DNA of 64,000 nt, from the NCBI GenBank assembly GCA_947646735.1, contig CANTFK010000298.1, positions 44,588-108,587 of the forward strand. Reading direction: 5' to 3'. The stretch comes from Peronospora farinosa (lineage: Eukaryota; Oomycota; Peronosporomycetes; Peronosporales; Peronosporaceae). Both the position numbers and the translations under genes were made by a program. Positions 1 through 11,234 of this stretch are shown here, piece after piece. Positions within the stretch are counted from its first letter, which is position 1; each line of letters opens with the position of its first letter. The notes beneath the pieces were generated by a model that was not told the origin of the DNA, did no database searches, and saw only the letters and a list, made by a program, of their open reading frames with translations.

Positions 1-1711
1 TTTTAACATCTGTTGTCCTGTCTGCATCACGTGTAGACGATTCGTTGCTCCAAAAGGGCAACAGGAATTGCAATCGCTCTCGGTGTCGATTATTTGTTTG
101 AAAATTGAAACGGTCTCCGATCCGAGTCGACACGATCTCGTACATTGGGAGTGAAATGTTCCATTCCGGCTGGTCAAACGTTCGAAATGGTTTCAATCGG
201 AACTTTTTGGCTTTGGTTCCAACCACGCTCGAAGGTGTCTTCAGTAGTTCGTCCTTGTAAATGGCAAGAGCAGATTCACTAATGACGATCTGGCCACCTT
301 GCCCCATCGCGCTCATATCACGCACCATCATTTCGCTGAGACCTAGATAGGTCATTTTGCCTGTGGTTGGGTGCCTCGAGCACACCAAACGTTCATCACC
401 GTCGTGAATGGCCATGCGGACCCGAAGTCCATTAAACAGAAGTCGCGTCCACTTGTCGTAAACGCGCGCTGCATTGTCGCATTCAAGCAGTGGAGCGGGC
501 CACAGGGCCTTCAATAACTTTTCTTGAACGCTAATACACCACCCAATGGCATCACCGACACAATGGAACGCGAGCTGGAAAGAATCACCCGCAGTCGTGA
601 TCTCGTAGCCGCGGAAGCAAGGTAGTTGTTGTCGTAGCAAGTCATCGTGGATCGACTGCGCCTCAGCCATTGACTGCGAAATGGCAGCCCAGAGTTGACT
701 CGAACCTTCAATATCCGTGACTACAAAGATCGGTCGTCGGGTAGGTGCTTCCACGATTACGTCCATGGTGTCTAGCCCTTGTTCATCTTGGAAAAATCCA
801 CCTTCGACAAGCTGCTCGTGGACATAAGATGGCATGAGAGGACGTAGTGCGCGATAGCAGCAAGTGGCACTAGTACCAATTGCAAACGCTGCGCCTGCAC
901 CAGAGAAGTAGTAGAGGATCTGGGTCACACCCACCCACTCCATCTTGACATCGTCTACGAGACGACCAAATACTTCTACAACGCAGGACGGGAACACGAA
1001 AGCGCAGTACACTGTTACGAAAGTCTTAATGCGATGGTGTAGTAACAGCGAAGCTGGGCTTACGGCAATTCTTGTGCGCTTTTGACGTGATATCCATATT
1101 GTGACGTACGTCGGGTACAGCACCGATGACCAAACACACGCCATCTCGAACCAAAAGGCAGCCGTCTGCGCAACTTCTGACTTGTCAGACGGAGACAGCA
1201 AGAACGCTGAGACTACCATAGCAATAGCAAATATCATTGCCGTGATGTATGCGCGAATACAGTACTGTCGAATGATAGCGCGCTCACGCTTCGGGCCGCG
1301 GTCCATGGTTTTAATGATGAGGCGTTTCAACTCGTAAGCTAGCATCATGATGAAAAATGTAGTGCACAGCAGAGCGCAGTCTCCGATCAAAGCGACACTG
1401 ACAGCTACGGCTGTGAACTCCTTCGTGCTGGAATAGACCACCCGGGCTCTCATGAGTTTGCCATCACCAAGTGCATCCAGCGTGTCTCGTAATCCGTTAA
1501 AATTGGCTAGCACCCCCACGTAAAGTAACAGTCGTACGAGCGAGTAGATGAAGTACATGCGGCAGACCGAATAGGTGATGTATTGTATGGCTGAGTCGCC
1601 CACTTTAATGTGCTTGAACGAGAGCAGCAGCGTCAAGCCCGTTGTGGCCGTGGCCATTGCCAACACGATCACATATGTCAGAGTCCAATCGTAGTGGATC
1701 GATTCATCCAT
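1..1711 (-). CDS. 7TM receptor-nucleotide cyclase fusion (GPCR-cyclase type), 3' end outside window
   Basis: An open frame of 570 codons starts at the ATG at 1711 and leaves the window at position 1 without a stop. An in-frame TGA lies directly before this ATG. Seven hydrophobic segments are visible at about residues 9-31, 47-71, 98-126, 150-172, 186-208, 229-250 and 261-285, preceded by a short N-terminus, as in a 7TM receptor. Residues about 326-482 form a class III nucleotide cyclase domain: VVTDIEGSSQLW (metal Asp333) and TTAGDSFQLAF (metal Asp376). The Lys position of adenylyl cyclases is Thr372, and the usual transition-state Asn/Arg stretch (about 455-470) does not carry that pair in register. 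The domain therefore resembles a C1-type half site that needs a partner domain. Class III cyclases make cAMP or cGMP from ATP or GTP; the 7TM part would place it in a membrane. Oomycetes are known to fuse 7TM receptors to signalling enzymes. No intron is seen. The substrate is not determinable here. Confidence 0.85.
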   Translation of the reverse strand, partial: MDESIHYDWTLTYVIVLAMATATTGLTLLLSFKHIKVGDSAIQYITYSVCRMYFIYSLVRLLLYVGVLANFNGLRDTLDALGDGKLMRARVVYSSTKEFTAVAVSVALIGDCALLCTTFFIMMLAYELKRLIIKTMDRGPKRERAIIRQYCIRAYITAMIFAIAMVVSAFLLSPSDKSEVAQTAAFWFEMACVWSSVLYPTYVTIWISRQKRTRIAVSPASLLLHHRIKTFVTVYCAFVFPSCVVEVFGRLVDDVKMEWVGVTQILYYFSGAGAAFAIGTSATCCYRALRPLMPSYVHEQLVEGGFFQDEQGLDTMDVIVEAPTRRPIFVVTDIEGSSQLWAAISQSMAEAQSIHDDLLRQQLPCFRGYEITTAGDSFQLAFHCVGDAIGWCISVQEKLLKALWPAPLLECDNAARVYDKWTRLLFNGLRVRMAIHDGDERLVCSRHPTTGKMTYLGLSEMMVRDMSAMGQGGQIVISESALAIYKDELLKTPSSVVGTKAKKFRLKPFRTFDQPEWNISLPMYEIVSTRIGDRFNFQTNNRHRERLQFLLPFWSNESSTRDADRTTDVK

Positions 1712-2203
1712 TCACGATCCGAGTCGAATCCAATACGCTGACGCGTTCACTGATGGTAGCAGCTGCGCACCTTAACTGCAACGGCGCTGGAAACGTTCCA
1801 GACGGACAAGTGTTTATCGCTCGTTGCCAACAAACGAATAACAATGGCTTCTCCTCCCTGACGCTGCACTATCGTCAATTGAAATCCTTGTTGATTTTCG
1901 CAACAGGAGACGTCTAGGACCAGAGCCATTGTTGCACGCTCGACGTTCACTCATTTACAATATGCTGTCAGACGAGGTGTTTCCGTATCGTTCCTCGCAA
2001 CACTGGATTGCGATTGTCTCGGTGACAGCCAAACAAATCAGCAAATCTTCGGCTCATTGCTTGTAGTCGGGTCTCCGCGCGACATGAAAGGAAGAGCGCA
2101 AAGTTGTGTTGTGTGATGCAGGCAAAGTTCCTCAGCTCACTATCAGCCTGCACCAACTTTATCATGGTGAAAATTGGACAATATGTCGCTCATAGCCTGT
2201 GAT
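1712..2203. other. Intergenic region between the cyclase start and the TERT stop
   Basis: This 492-bp stretch separates the cyclase ATG from the TERT stop, both genes being on the minus strand. It should hold the TERT 3' untranslated region and the cyclase promoter. Open frames on both strands (for example minus 1747-1950) show no recognised domain, and no intron of normal oomycete length would splice them to the cyclase ATG. Confidence 0.5.
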
Positions 2204-5200
2204 TCACAGGCTGTCCGCTCCAAGTTGCAAGAACTGCTTCAGCACGGACGCATTGCGATAATCATGCAATAGCCAGTTGAAGTCGTAAGATGTACCCTGG
2301 TTCTTCTTCACTCGCTGCTTGAATTCCATCTGCTCAGATCGTACGGCGTCCAGCAGTTGCTGCCAATCTGCGCCCGGGAATTGGTGCTGCTTTGCATCGA
2401 TTTGATTCAGTTTGGCATGGATGGTGAGCTGAAATACATGGAGACCTATTGCCCAGACCTATGTGCGCAGCGTTAATCGTTTATAAGTAGATGAAATATT
2501 AAGCGTTGAACGTACGTGGCACTTCTGAGCTGAGTAAGAACTGGAAGTTTTTTGCGAGTTGAATCCAGCTAAGTCGAGCTCCAGGCTGCGGCGTATACCC
2601 TTGACCATTTTCTGAAGAATTTGATGGATGCATTCGTGAAAAAAATGCATGTCACGGTTTACGAACGGTAACATCTCGACGAGGACTATAAATCGATGTG
2701 CTGCCACGACCAGCATTTGGAACAGATTGACGTGGATTGTGTCTTCTGAAAGCAACTCGGGATCAAAGTACAGCGCATGCCATCGCTGACGAATTGGCGA
2801 TACCACTTTGTTGACGAAGAAACTCCGTGCTGCTTTTGTCTCGTTGAATGGAATCGAGCCGTGAAGCAATAAGCTGCTCAATCTGCACAACATAAACCAT
2901 GTTAGGAGGTAAGTGCTCATATCAATCGACTTTTGCGGCACTTACTTTTCGTAGTTTACGTAGATCTGAAGGTTGCTGGGATCTATCAGCATGCCACACC
3001 ACGATATGTTACGAGACATTGCAGACTCCATAGGCTGGTCTATTCCTGTATCCATCTCAAAATTTGCTTGACTCTTGGACAGATTTACAAAACATCCATA
3101 TTCTTTATTGCCTGCGTGCATCACCTCAAAAAACCTCCGTGCCCTCTTCACGTCTGTTGTAATGTACATGAAATCATCAGTGTAGCGAAACAGATCTTCG
3201 TGTTGACAGCACGACACAGGCACAATGGCTGGATCGCATATTTCCGGCAAATGCTTGCGAAGTACCCGCCGCTCAAAATGAGCATAATACATGTTACACA
3301 ATGTCGTGGAAAGCACAGAACCTTGCGGGATACCACATTGCTGAACGTAGTCGTGGCCGTCAATCTCGATGGTATTTGCCGACAAATGTTCTTTCAATAA
3401 TCGAAGAGCTTTTGTTTTTGTGAGGTAGTCATAAAGAACCCCATCGACATACATCGAGTTCTTCTTCAAAGACTGCGCTGCAAGCTCGTCAAAACCAAGA
3501 AATTCGCCAGACGGATATGCTGGACGCTCCAGCTTGAAGAAAAACGAAGACTGTGGGAGTAATGTACCACCATCGGTAGACGATGAGATCGGGGCGACTT
3601 GATGACCAACCCAATGCTTGCGAATAAGGTACTCATCTTCTTTCATTGCTTTCTTGAGAATTTGGTAAAGCTTCCGCGGTCGAATGGAATCGAAGCAGCG
3701 CTCAACATCTACAGTCACGCAGTAAGCCATTGGATCATCTCTTCCAGAAGCACGCTGTCGCTCTGTACAACGAGGACAGGAGGAAATCCGACGAAATAGA
3801 GGCTTAAGACGTTTGTAGATCTCGTCGATACTTCGAACTGATGCTCCAAGAAGCCGCTTTGGTTGTCGCTCCATCTCGAACGTTAGTACTCGATGAACAG
3901 ATTCCATGGATCTGTTCACTGAGACCTTGGTTCGATCCACGGCCGTGGACAGATTCATCAGTAGCCGAACTCCAGTAGCTTTTGGTAACAACCTTAGTCG
4001 AGACGTTGCTAGCAGGCGTTGTTCGTGGTTGCTTGATGTAATTTGATTATCCAAAGGTTGCAGAATTTTCCGTTCCAAGTCCTCGAGAGCAAGCGTGCTG
4101 CAGTATCATTAGACATTTGCTCGAATATCGCAGTGCAAATAGTATTATCACATGCTTACCTGATCACATTCCAGACCGGGCGCTGGTAGTACACTATCTC
4201 GTTTGCCATTCCTTCGGCTTCTGTAATATAAAACAAGTTCCGCAATAATGGAAAGACCAGCAATGACATCACCCACCATAGCAAGTCCTCGAAGAGCTTC
4301 TGACGCTTGACACGTTCGTTTGGTGGGCTAAAACAACACAAGACACAGAAGTAGCAATTTAGCAAGAGTGCTTTCAGGCCTAGTCAATACGAGCATAATA
4401 CCAGAACGTTGCAGTATTTTTCGCTTTCATCCATTCCACCTCGATCACCTGAAACTCACTCGCACACTGCACAAAAGGCACCTTATTAACAACCATTATT
4501 ATTGATCCTTGTACGACACAAAATGCTCACCTTCTTTAGCGAGAAGATATCGAACTTCCGAGAAAAAATGAGTTTGCGTAGCATCATCTTCACACACTTC
4601 CAGTTCTTTTTTGTGTCGCTGCTGCCCCACACTTCTTTCGGTACAACTCGAGCAACGAACTTGCGGACTAGCTGATATATCTTCCGTTTAGGCGTCAAAA
4701 ATGCCAGCAATTGCAGAATATCATCCCTGTGTTGTTGCAACTCTGTCACATCTGTGGGCTCGTGAGCATCGTACTCGCTTCCATTGTTGGCATCTGTGCT
4801 TTTCTGCTTCTTTTCAGTGCGCGGGAATTCACCTTTTTCCCATTTCGGTAAACTGGCTGAAGCATGTGACAGCATTTCAATCGCTTCTTCTCTTCGTTTT
4901 CGTTTGCGGTCGGAACTGGGTGCCACAACTTCACTCTGGCTCAAGTAGCCATCATCTAGCACTTTGCGTACGATTGGCAAAAGGATGGGTTGCGAAGATG
5001 CTGATGCTTCAGTAGTCCTGTCAGCAACTTTACATTTGATGCTTGGGTTATCCGCCATAAACTTGCGGAATTTACGATTCAGTGGTATCAGCTTCGTCGC
5101 GAGCTCTTCAATCCGACAAGCTTTGAATCGCGATACCATAGCTTGTATTGTTGGAATCAAATTAATCAACCGCTTCGGTAATCGTTTTTGCCCTGCAGCA

Positions 5201-6183
5201 TCGGCAAAAATCGATCGAAGTACTCGAGAAGCTTCAGTTCGACTGATCGGATCACCATTCTTGGATGCCTTGACCAAAATATGCGAGGTCGTAAACACGC
5301 GATCCTTTCGGAAGAAACGTGCATACATTACACGGTTAATCGACACTTCTCGGTTAGCGTTGCCAACAGCAGAATCCGGAGCATGACGTGTTTGTTGACG
5401 CAGACTTTTTCCAGCAACCTGGTCGAAAAAATCGCATACATGCAGACACACAAGGTCATTAGTTTGTACTTCCTCGACTCCTTCTGTGTACGGCACCATT
5501 ACCTGCATGTACGAGTCCGAAGCTTCCTTCAATTGTACAAAAATGGTGTAATTGAGGAGCAGGTGCATCATGAGATCGTCTCCAATTATCTCATGCAGAA
5601 ACTCCCAAAGCGGCTTTTTCAACGCAGCCACCAGTGTATTCGGATAATAGCACATGATTCCATTTGACTGCATCACTTGATGCCCTGCAGCATCCGGTGT
5701 CACTTCTCGATACCCAAATGTCAAAATATTTGCATCTTCCCAATTCATTGATCGTTTGCGTACTAGAAGCCGTTCAATGACATGATGGATCAACTCGGTC
5801 TGTTTTTTAGGAATCACCACTTGTGTGAATACTATTCTACTCAATTCTACATTTTACTACAATTTAAATATTATCCTACATGTGATAAACATCTTTTACA
5901 ATTCCATGGAGATCGAGGAAATGATTTTTCTTTGGCTGGAACTGCATGAATGAGAAATGTATGGTCCAAAGCAAACGCGATGTCTTGGTTTGTCACACGC
6001 AAGAGGTTTTGTGCAAGAGTGACGTCTCCATTAACCTTGAGATCCTCAGCTGCACTAAATAAAATTAAGTATATGGTACGTACACAGATTAATACAATAG
6101 AGGTATTGATATAATAATAATAATTGGTCTCACCTTTGTAAGAACGAGCGTAGCGTCACTGCATTTGCAAGTAGAGCTTCCAT
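2204..6183 (-). CDS. TERT: Telomerase reverse transcriptase, about 8 exons
   Basis: The protein copies the telomerase RNA template onto chromosome ends. Supported exons (minus) are 6183-6134 (ATG), 6054-5880, about 5838-4531, 4466-4402, 4327-4160, 4097-2946, 2882-2516 and 2458-2204 (TGA). All have GT-AG ends and phases agree, except the second intron (about 5880-5838), where several splice choices exist. The spliced length is about 1,170 residues, close to other TERTs. The N-terminal TEN region is followed by the RNA-binding domain: GDDLMMHLLLNYTIFV, then VPKEVWGS near 4,620 and the T motif LFYITEAE in the fifth exon. RT motifs: A, VTVDVERCFDSI (Asp at 3709-3707); B', GIPQGSVLST; C, FRYTDDFMYIT (Asp pair at 3178-3173); E, WCGMLID. 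The last two exons match the C-terminal extension. The three catalytic Asp are present, so the gene looks functional. Motif C has Tyr-Thr before Asp-Asp, where TERTs usually have a hydrophobic pair. The upstream hydrolase stop is only 167 bp from the ATG. Confidence 0.93.
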
Positions 6184-6350
6184 TATTGTTGTTTGTAAAA
6201 ATGGCTACATGTTATGGTCTAGTACAGAATAGTGTGTACCACGTAAACATAGGCATGGAATTATAGAGGGATGTAGGTATATATGCAATTGGAGAGTGTT
6301 CAACTTCAACTTCGAGTAGCTACATTTCAAAGGTAGAGATCTCTCAAGAC

Positions 6351-7359
6351 CTAGAGTCGAGCATGACTTTCTTCGTCTGATACGGTCTCTTGATGAAATG
6401 GCTCGAGTTGTTGCAAATTGTTGAGGATCTTCTGTGCCGATTCAGCAGGCTTTTCCAAAACCATTACATGCGACGAGTTTGCAATAGGATTTTCCATCGT
6501 GTAAATGTGTGGCCATTTGTCGCTAATCTCTTTGAAAATCGAGGGGAAGAAGATCTTGGTGCGAGTGCCATGATGGAAAAAAATCTTGCACTTGGGTTGC
6601 ATCAGATCGTGATCGTTCAGGTGCATTAGCTTGTGACAGTAGAGAGAGGCCTCAACTGGAGGGCTACACGCTAGCACCGTCTTGTTCGTGACCTTGTTTT
6701 CCACAAGGGCACCCTTTATATAAGCTTCCAACGACTCGCGATCCCAAGCTGCAAAGTTCTTGTAATTGCGCAAATGCTCTTCTGCCGCTGCTCTTGATGG
6801 CCTGCAAGAACGAACATTAGCACACAATCTGTAAATGACGAGAAAACGATTTCGATCCCCCTGCTCCTTACCACGAAGACTCGCGTTGCAACGTAATGGA
6901 CACGAGAAAGCCTTTGATGGCGTCGGAATTGGTCATGAAACCCGAATTCGGATTGCCATATACTGGTTCAAACAAGATGAGACCGGCGAAAGTACCAGGG
7001 TACTGTGTTTCGACGTTCCACAGGGCCGAAGCTCCCATAGAATGGCCGATTCCAATCAACGGGGTGTCGACGCTGGCGCTTTGTAGTTCGCGAGCTTGTT
7101 GCAAGACCTGCGCCGACGTCCACGCAGTCAAGTCGACAGCTGGATGGTGTACTCTCGGTCCAGCAGGGTGTTCTAAATCAATTGTAGCAGCCACTGACTC
7201 GTCCCGATTGCTTCCGTGATACTTGAAATCAAAGCACACAAACTGCGTGTCCACTGCCTGCAGTACCGAGGACCCTTTCAAACGGCGTATTATAGGCTCC
7301 CATGTTTCCTTGCAGAAACCTCCTCCATGGGCAAACAAGAGCGTGACAGTCTTGGACAT
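6351..7359 (-). CDS. Alpha/beta-hydrolase, probable peroxisomal (PTS1-like ARL end)
   Basis: Two exons (7359-6872 and 6801-6351) joined by a GT-AG intron of 71 bp give 312 residues. The ATG at 7359 (MSKTVTLLFAHGGGF) is the first Met in frame. The fold shows an oxyanion-hole HGGG at residues 11-14, the nucleophile elbow GIGHSMGAS with Ser107, and a probable catalytic His at 274 (ANSSHVMVLEKP). The reaction is likely ester or lipid hydrolysis; the substrate is unknown. The last three residues, Ala-Arg-Leu, fit the consensus of the peroxisomal targeting signal PTS1, as in the LPX1-type peroxisomal lipases, so import into peroxisomes is inferred. The gene lies head-to-tail with TERT, whose start codon is 167 bp downstream of this stop codon. 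Confidence 0.85.
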
Positions 7360-8330
7360 TGTCGCTTTTATTTTGCGAGGAGTCAATATGTTTGTGCTGT
7401 TTTTTCACGGCAGGTTCAAGGAGATTGGAAAGTGTTGATGACGCAATGTCGACACGTAAGATAGGCACTACAACACGTGTCCGTTCGAACAGATGAGTCC
7501 GACAAAGAGATGCTTTTCCTCAAGACTGCAGGGTCCCGTTGATATCTAGTTCCAATCAAAAGACCCTTGACGTGATGATTTCCTGTCTGTCAATGTCATC
7601 TTCGAATTCGTCTCGGATTTGTCTCGGTGTGATAACAATTCGAAGCTCGCAAACTCAGTGATGACGACAACGTTCTACAAGAGCGATTTCTTGCTGGTGT
7701 GACATATACTGGGCTCCTTACTTTACTTGCACAAGCAACTGCAACGTGTGCGAGCAAGAGGCTACGTAATTGTGATGTGAGTTTTACCTCTCGAAGGTTG
7801 TGTGAGTTGTTACCGCCAGATACGAGCATGCAAGCGACCAAGGTGCCCACCAATTTGGAAAAAGAAATAACCTACTAAACGTCTACTCGCATTAGAGACG
7901 GAATGTGTCATGCGAAAGCGAAAGCGTGTGATTGACGGGAGAAATGGAGCTAATCTAATCATGGAAAATCTTATCATAGACGCGCTAAGGTTTACCGACA
8001 GTACTGACATGGCGACGTAAAAAATGGCGATACGATAATAAACATAGGACGGTGGGTCTTAACTTAGTTGTCCGTCAGTGACTGACATTTCATTGACTAT
8101 ACTCTTACAGAAATGCAAAGAACTAGCGTCATTATAAAGAGGCACCAGCCCACCACTTAATTATTACCTTTAAATTTTGTAGAGTATCATCCCGTGAGGT
8201 AGAATAAATTAGCACTACTACCAGTATCGACTCTCCCTATAACCGGTAATACTTATCGGATGAGGTCGGACACTCCATCCGTACACAAAACACATATGTC
8301 GCCCCTCCCATCCGCTCCTCGTCTCATACA
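7360..8330. other. Divergent intergenic region between hydrolase and SOD
   Basis: About 1 kb between two genes pointing away from each other. It should contain both promoters. Frames of up to 85 codons exist on both strands but none has a recognisable domain or a sensible continuation by splicing. No RNA gene or repeat was recognised. Confidence 0.5.
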
Positions 8331-8338
8331 TCATTTGA
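8331..8338 (+). promoter_or_regulatory. Possible oomycete initiator-like element of the SOD gene
   Basis: The sequence TCATTTGA lies 46 bp before the SOD start codon and resembles the oomycete initiator core (TCA followed by a pyrimidine-rich stretch) that surrounds transcription starts. The match is short and could be chance. Confidence 0.3.
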
Positions 8339-8383
8339 GCTTTTGGATCGTAGCTAAGAACCCCACAGTTAGACATCTCCATT

Positions 8384-9043
8384 ATGTTGGCCTCTCGTTT
8401 CTCTCCGTCCGTCCGCGTATTCAGCTCGCGTTCTCTCTCAACCGTCAAATTGCCGGACCTTTCCTATGATTTTGGTGCATTGGAACCGGCAATCTCTGGT
8501 CAAATCATGGAAATTCACCACCAAAAGCACCATCAGACATACGTGACTAATTTCAATGCAGCACGGGAGCAATACGCAGAAGCCGAGATCAAGAATGATC
8601 ATGCCAAGATGCTGAGCTTACAGTCGGCAATCAAGTTCAATGGCGGTGGTCATGTCAATCATTCTATCTTTTGGACTAATTTGGCACCTTCCAATCAAGG
8701 TGGAAATGGTGAGCCCGAGGGCGAGCTGCGCAAGGCCATTGACCTGGAGTTTGGAAGCTTCGATGCTTTCAAAAAGACAATGGCAGCTAAGTCAGTGGCT
8801 GTGCAGGGCTCGGGTTGGGGCTGGTTGGGTTTCTCGCCTGAGTCTAAGCGCGTGGGCGTCGTTACGACGCCCAATCAAGACGCGTGCATCACGACGGGCT
8901 ATGTACCGCTGCTGGGCATTGATGTGTGGGAACACGCCTACTATCTGCAGTACAAGAACGTGCGTCCGGACTACCTCAATGCCATTTGGGATGTGGTCAA
9001 CTGGAAGAACGTGGAGGAACGTTACCTCGCGGCGAAGAAGTAA
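8384..9043 (+). CDS. SOD2: Fe/Mn-family superoxide dismutase, mitochondrial
   Basis: An intronless gene of 219 residues. It converts superoxide to oxygen and hydrogen peroxide. The first ~20 residues ([20 protein letters not shown]) are rich in Arg and Ser and lack acidic residues, as in a mitochondrial presequence; the mature part begins near [14 protein letters not shown]. The four metal ligands are visible: His45 ([13 protein letters not shown]), His93 ([10 protein letters not shown]), Asp180 and His184 ([13 protein letters not shown]). The length is normal for the manganese type. The ATG at 8384 is chosen because it supplies the targeting peptide. The gene converges on the MetRS gene, whose stop is 204 bp downstream on the other strand. 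Mn rather than Fe use is inferred from overall similarity only. Confidence 0.95.
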   Translation: MLASRFSPSVRVFSSRSLSTVKLPDLSYDFGALEPAISGQIMEIHHQKHHQTYVTNFNAAREQYAEAEIKNDHAKMLSLQSAIKFNGGGHVNHSIFWTNLAPSNQGGNGEPEGELRKAIDLEFGSFDAFKKTMAAKSVAVQGSGWGWLGFSPESKRVGVVTTPNQDACITTGYVPLLGIDVWEHAYYLQYKNVRPDYLNAIWDVVNWKNVEERYLAAKK

Positions 9044-9247
9044 CGGGCTTCAGTTGCAGGTCTTTTGACAAGTGGAAATGGAATAATGTTTTAGTCAAGC
9101 AGGTCGCTCATGCCGGAGAAGAAGAAATAGTATGGGGCTTATTTTCACCTTTGCCCCCTAATACCCATTTGTCATATCTAAAGACTTGATGCTTCTTTTC
9201 GGCGGTCTATTCATTCACAACCGTTTCTATGGTCCCGAGAAAGCTGG

Positions 9248-11234
9248 CTAATTGACTCGCTGCTTGTGTATCTTGGAGAATGGTACGAATGAGTTTGCAT
9301 TGTTAAGTGCATCACCCATTACTTGGTCGTCATTGCAGAGAAGAGTTGCTTCAGTCAAAGAGCGCTTGTCTTCTGGCACGGCGAGATAGTCCAAAATCTT
9401 TGTTGCAGCAATTGGCACGACAGGCTGCAACAATATTGCTGCAAACAACACGCAAACTAAACTGTAAGCATCAATTAAGTGTGGAATAACAAATGCAGTA
9501 CGAGTACTTACCACTTACGCGTGCTGCATCAATAGCAAGATACAGCACAGTGTCCAAACGTGCTTGTGTCGCTTGATACTCGTCTGACGTCACGTCTTCG
9601 GACTTCTTTAGGGTCTTCGATAGAACCCAGGGCTCCATGATGGTGAAATACCTAGTAGTCGTTAGATAGTTAGCGTGCTTCGAAACGACATCACAAGAGC
9701 AAATGCAAAATACCGATTGACGTCGTGAAGAAAAAACACAACTTCTTCTAAACCTCGCGCGAACTGGACATATACATTATGAAAATAGTTAGCTAGAATT
9801 TTGAGATAGTTTTACCAACCAGCAATGAAACATTATAGCACGTACATCAGGAATATCAAAGAGCTTCTCGACCTTGCCAGCAAGAGCCTGTCCCTTTATC
9901 ACGAGTTCTTTGTCCTCGGCTGTAAGATGGTCGAGCTGAGGACGTTTCGGCATGATGCCCTTTACAAGTACCGATTTTCCAGTGCTGCGAGAAACGAGAT
10001 TTCCAAGCGTGTCAGCAAGTTCACTATTCACCTGATCCACGAGCGTGTCAGCGTTAAAGTCTCCGTCGTTCGTAAGCACTCCCTCACGCAGCAAAAAGAA
10101 CCGAACGAAGTCTGATCCGTACTTGGACAGCATCTCACGCGGATCTACCACATTACCAAGACTTTTTGACATTTTAACGTTTCCAACCGTCCAGTGTGCG
10201 TGAGCCACCACTTTCTTCGGCAGTGGGAGTCCTGCGGCCATGAGGAATGCTGGCCAGTAAATAGCGTGGAACTTGAGGATATCTTTACCTACAATGTGGT
10301 AGTCGGCAGGCCACGCCCGATCGATATTGCCCGGGTATCCAGAACTCGTCAGATAGTTCGTCAGCGCATCTAGCCACACATAAACACAGTGCCTGTCGTC
10401 GTCTGCAAAGAGCCACATGCACAAATACCATCATCCGGTCGTACTGACCCTCCAACCAATACAACAATCTCAATTACCTGGAGCTTTGATTGCCCACTTG
10501 ATCTTGTCGCTTAGTCTTGAGACTGACAAGTCTCGCAGTCCTGCTGTGACAGCCGCCCGCACCTCATTGTACCTCGCCTTGGGCACAATTACGTCTGGAT
10601 TCTCATCCAGCCACTGCAGCAGCTGATTCTGAAAAACTGAAAGTCGAAACTTATAGTTCTCTTCACACAGCATCTCGACCAAATGTCCACTCTCCTTGGA
10701 CACCTTGATCACGGTCCCATCGACATCTGTCTTGTCCTCCACTTGCATGTCTGTCAAGAAACTCTCATCAGACTTGCAATACCACGACTCATGATTGCCT
10801 AAATAAATGTATCCATTGTCTCGAATCGTTTTCCAAAAGGTGGCCACTGCAAAATGATGATTTTCATCGCTCGTCCGGATAAAACTTGAGTAATCCACAT
10901 TGGCGTTCTTAAAAACCTCGTTAAAGCGTGACGAGACGTCGTCACAAAAGGCCTTATAATCTGTCGTCCCACTCTTCTCAGCAGCCTCTTGTACCTTCAG
11001 TCCATGCTCATCTGTGCCCGTTGTAAACAACACGTTTTTCTTCTTGACTTTGTACCAGCGAGAAAGCGCATCCGCCAGCACGGCCGAATGTACATGACCA
11101 ATATGAGGCGCGGCGTTTACGTAGAATATGGGTGTAGTGATAAAAGTTTGAGTGGTGTTGGAGTATTGATACGCCAATTGGGGGCAAAAGCCTCGCAGAG
11201 ATTGACGACCGATGCATCGATGCAGATGCAGCAT
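9248..11234 (-). CDS. MARS2: Methionyl-tRNA synthetase, mitochondrial type, 5 exons
   Basis: Exons on the minus strand: 11234-10478, 10402-9846, 9763-9714, 9651-9512 and 9456-9248. All four introns (52-82 bp) have GT-AG ends and the phases agree, giving 570 residues. The enzyme charges tRNA-Met with methionine. The class I motifs are AAPHIGHVHS (HIGH at residues 44-47) and VKMSKSLGN (KMSKS at 329-333), with TGTDEHGLKVQ after the first and YVWLDALTNY before the second. The C-terminal anticodon-binding helices include DVNRYFTIMEPW and LLQPVVP. The length and the lack of a C-terminal tRNA-binding domain fit the bacterial/organellar short form. The start at 11234 gives an Arg/His-rich N-terminus of about 25 residues that could be a mitochondrial presequence. 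The fourth intron uses the second of two overlapping GTAAGT donors; only that one keeps the frame. Confidence 0.93.

Noticed and set aside
1747..1950. Minus-strand frame upstream of the cyclase as an N-terminal exon
   Set aside because: No GT-AG intron of usual length joins it to the cyclase ATG in phase, and the cyclase already has a complete 7TM part after an in-frame stop.
4701..5667. Plus-strand frames of up to 159 codons opposite TERT
   Set aside because: They are shadows of the TERT first large exon; no domain is recognisable.
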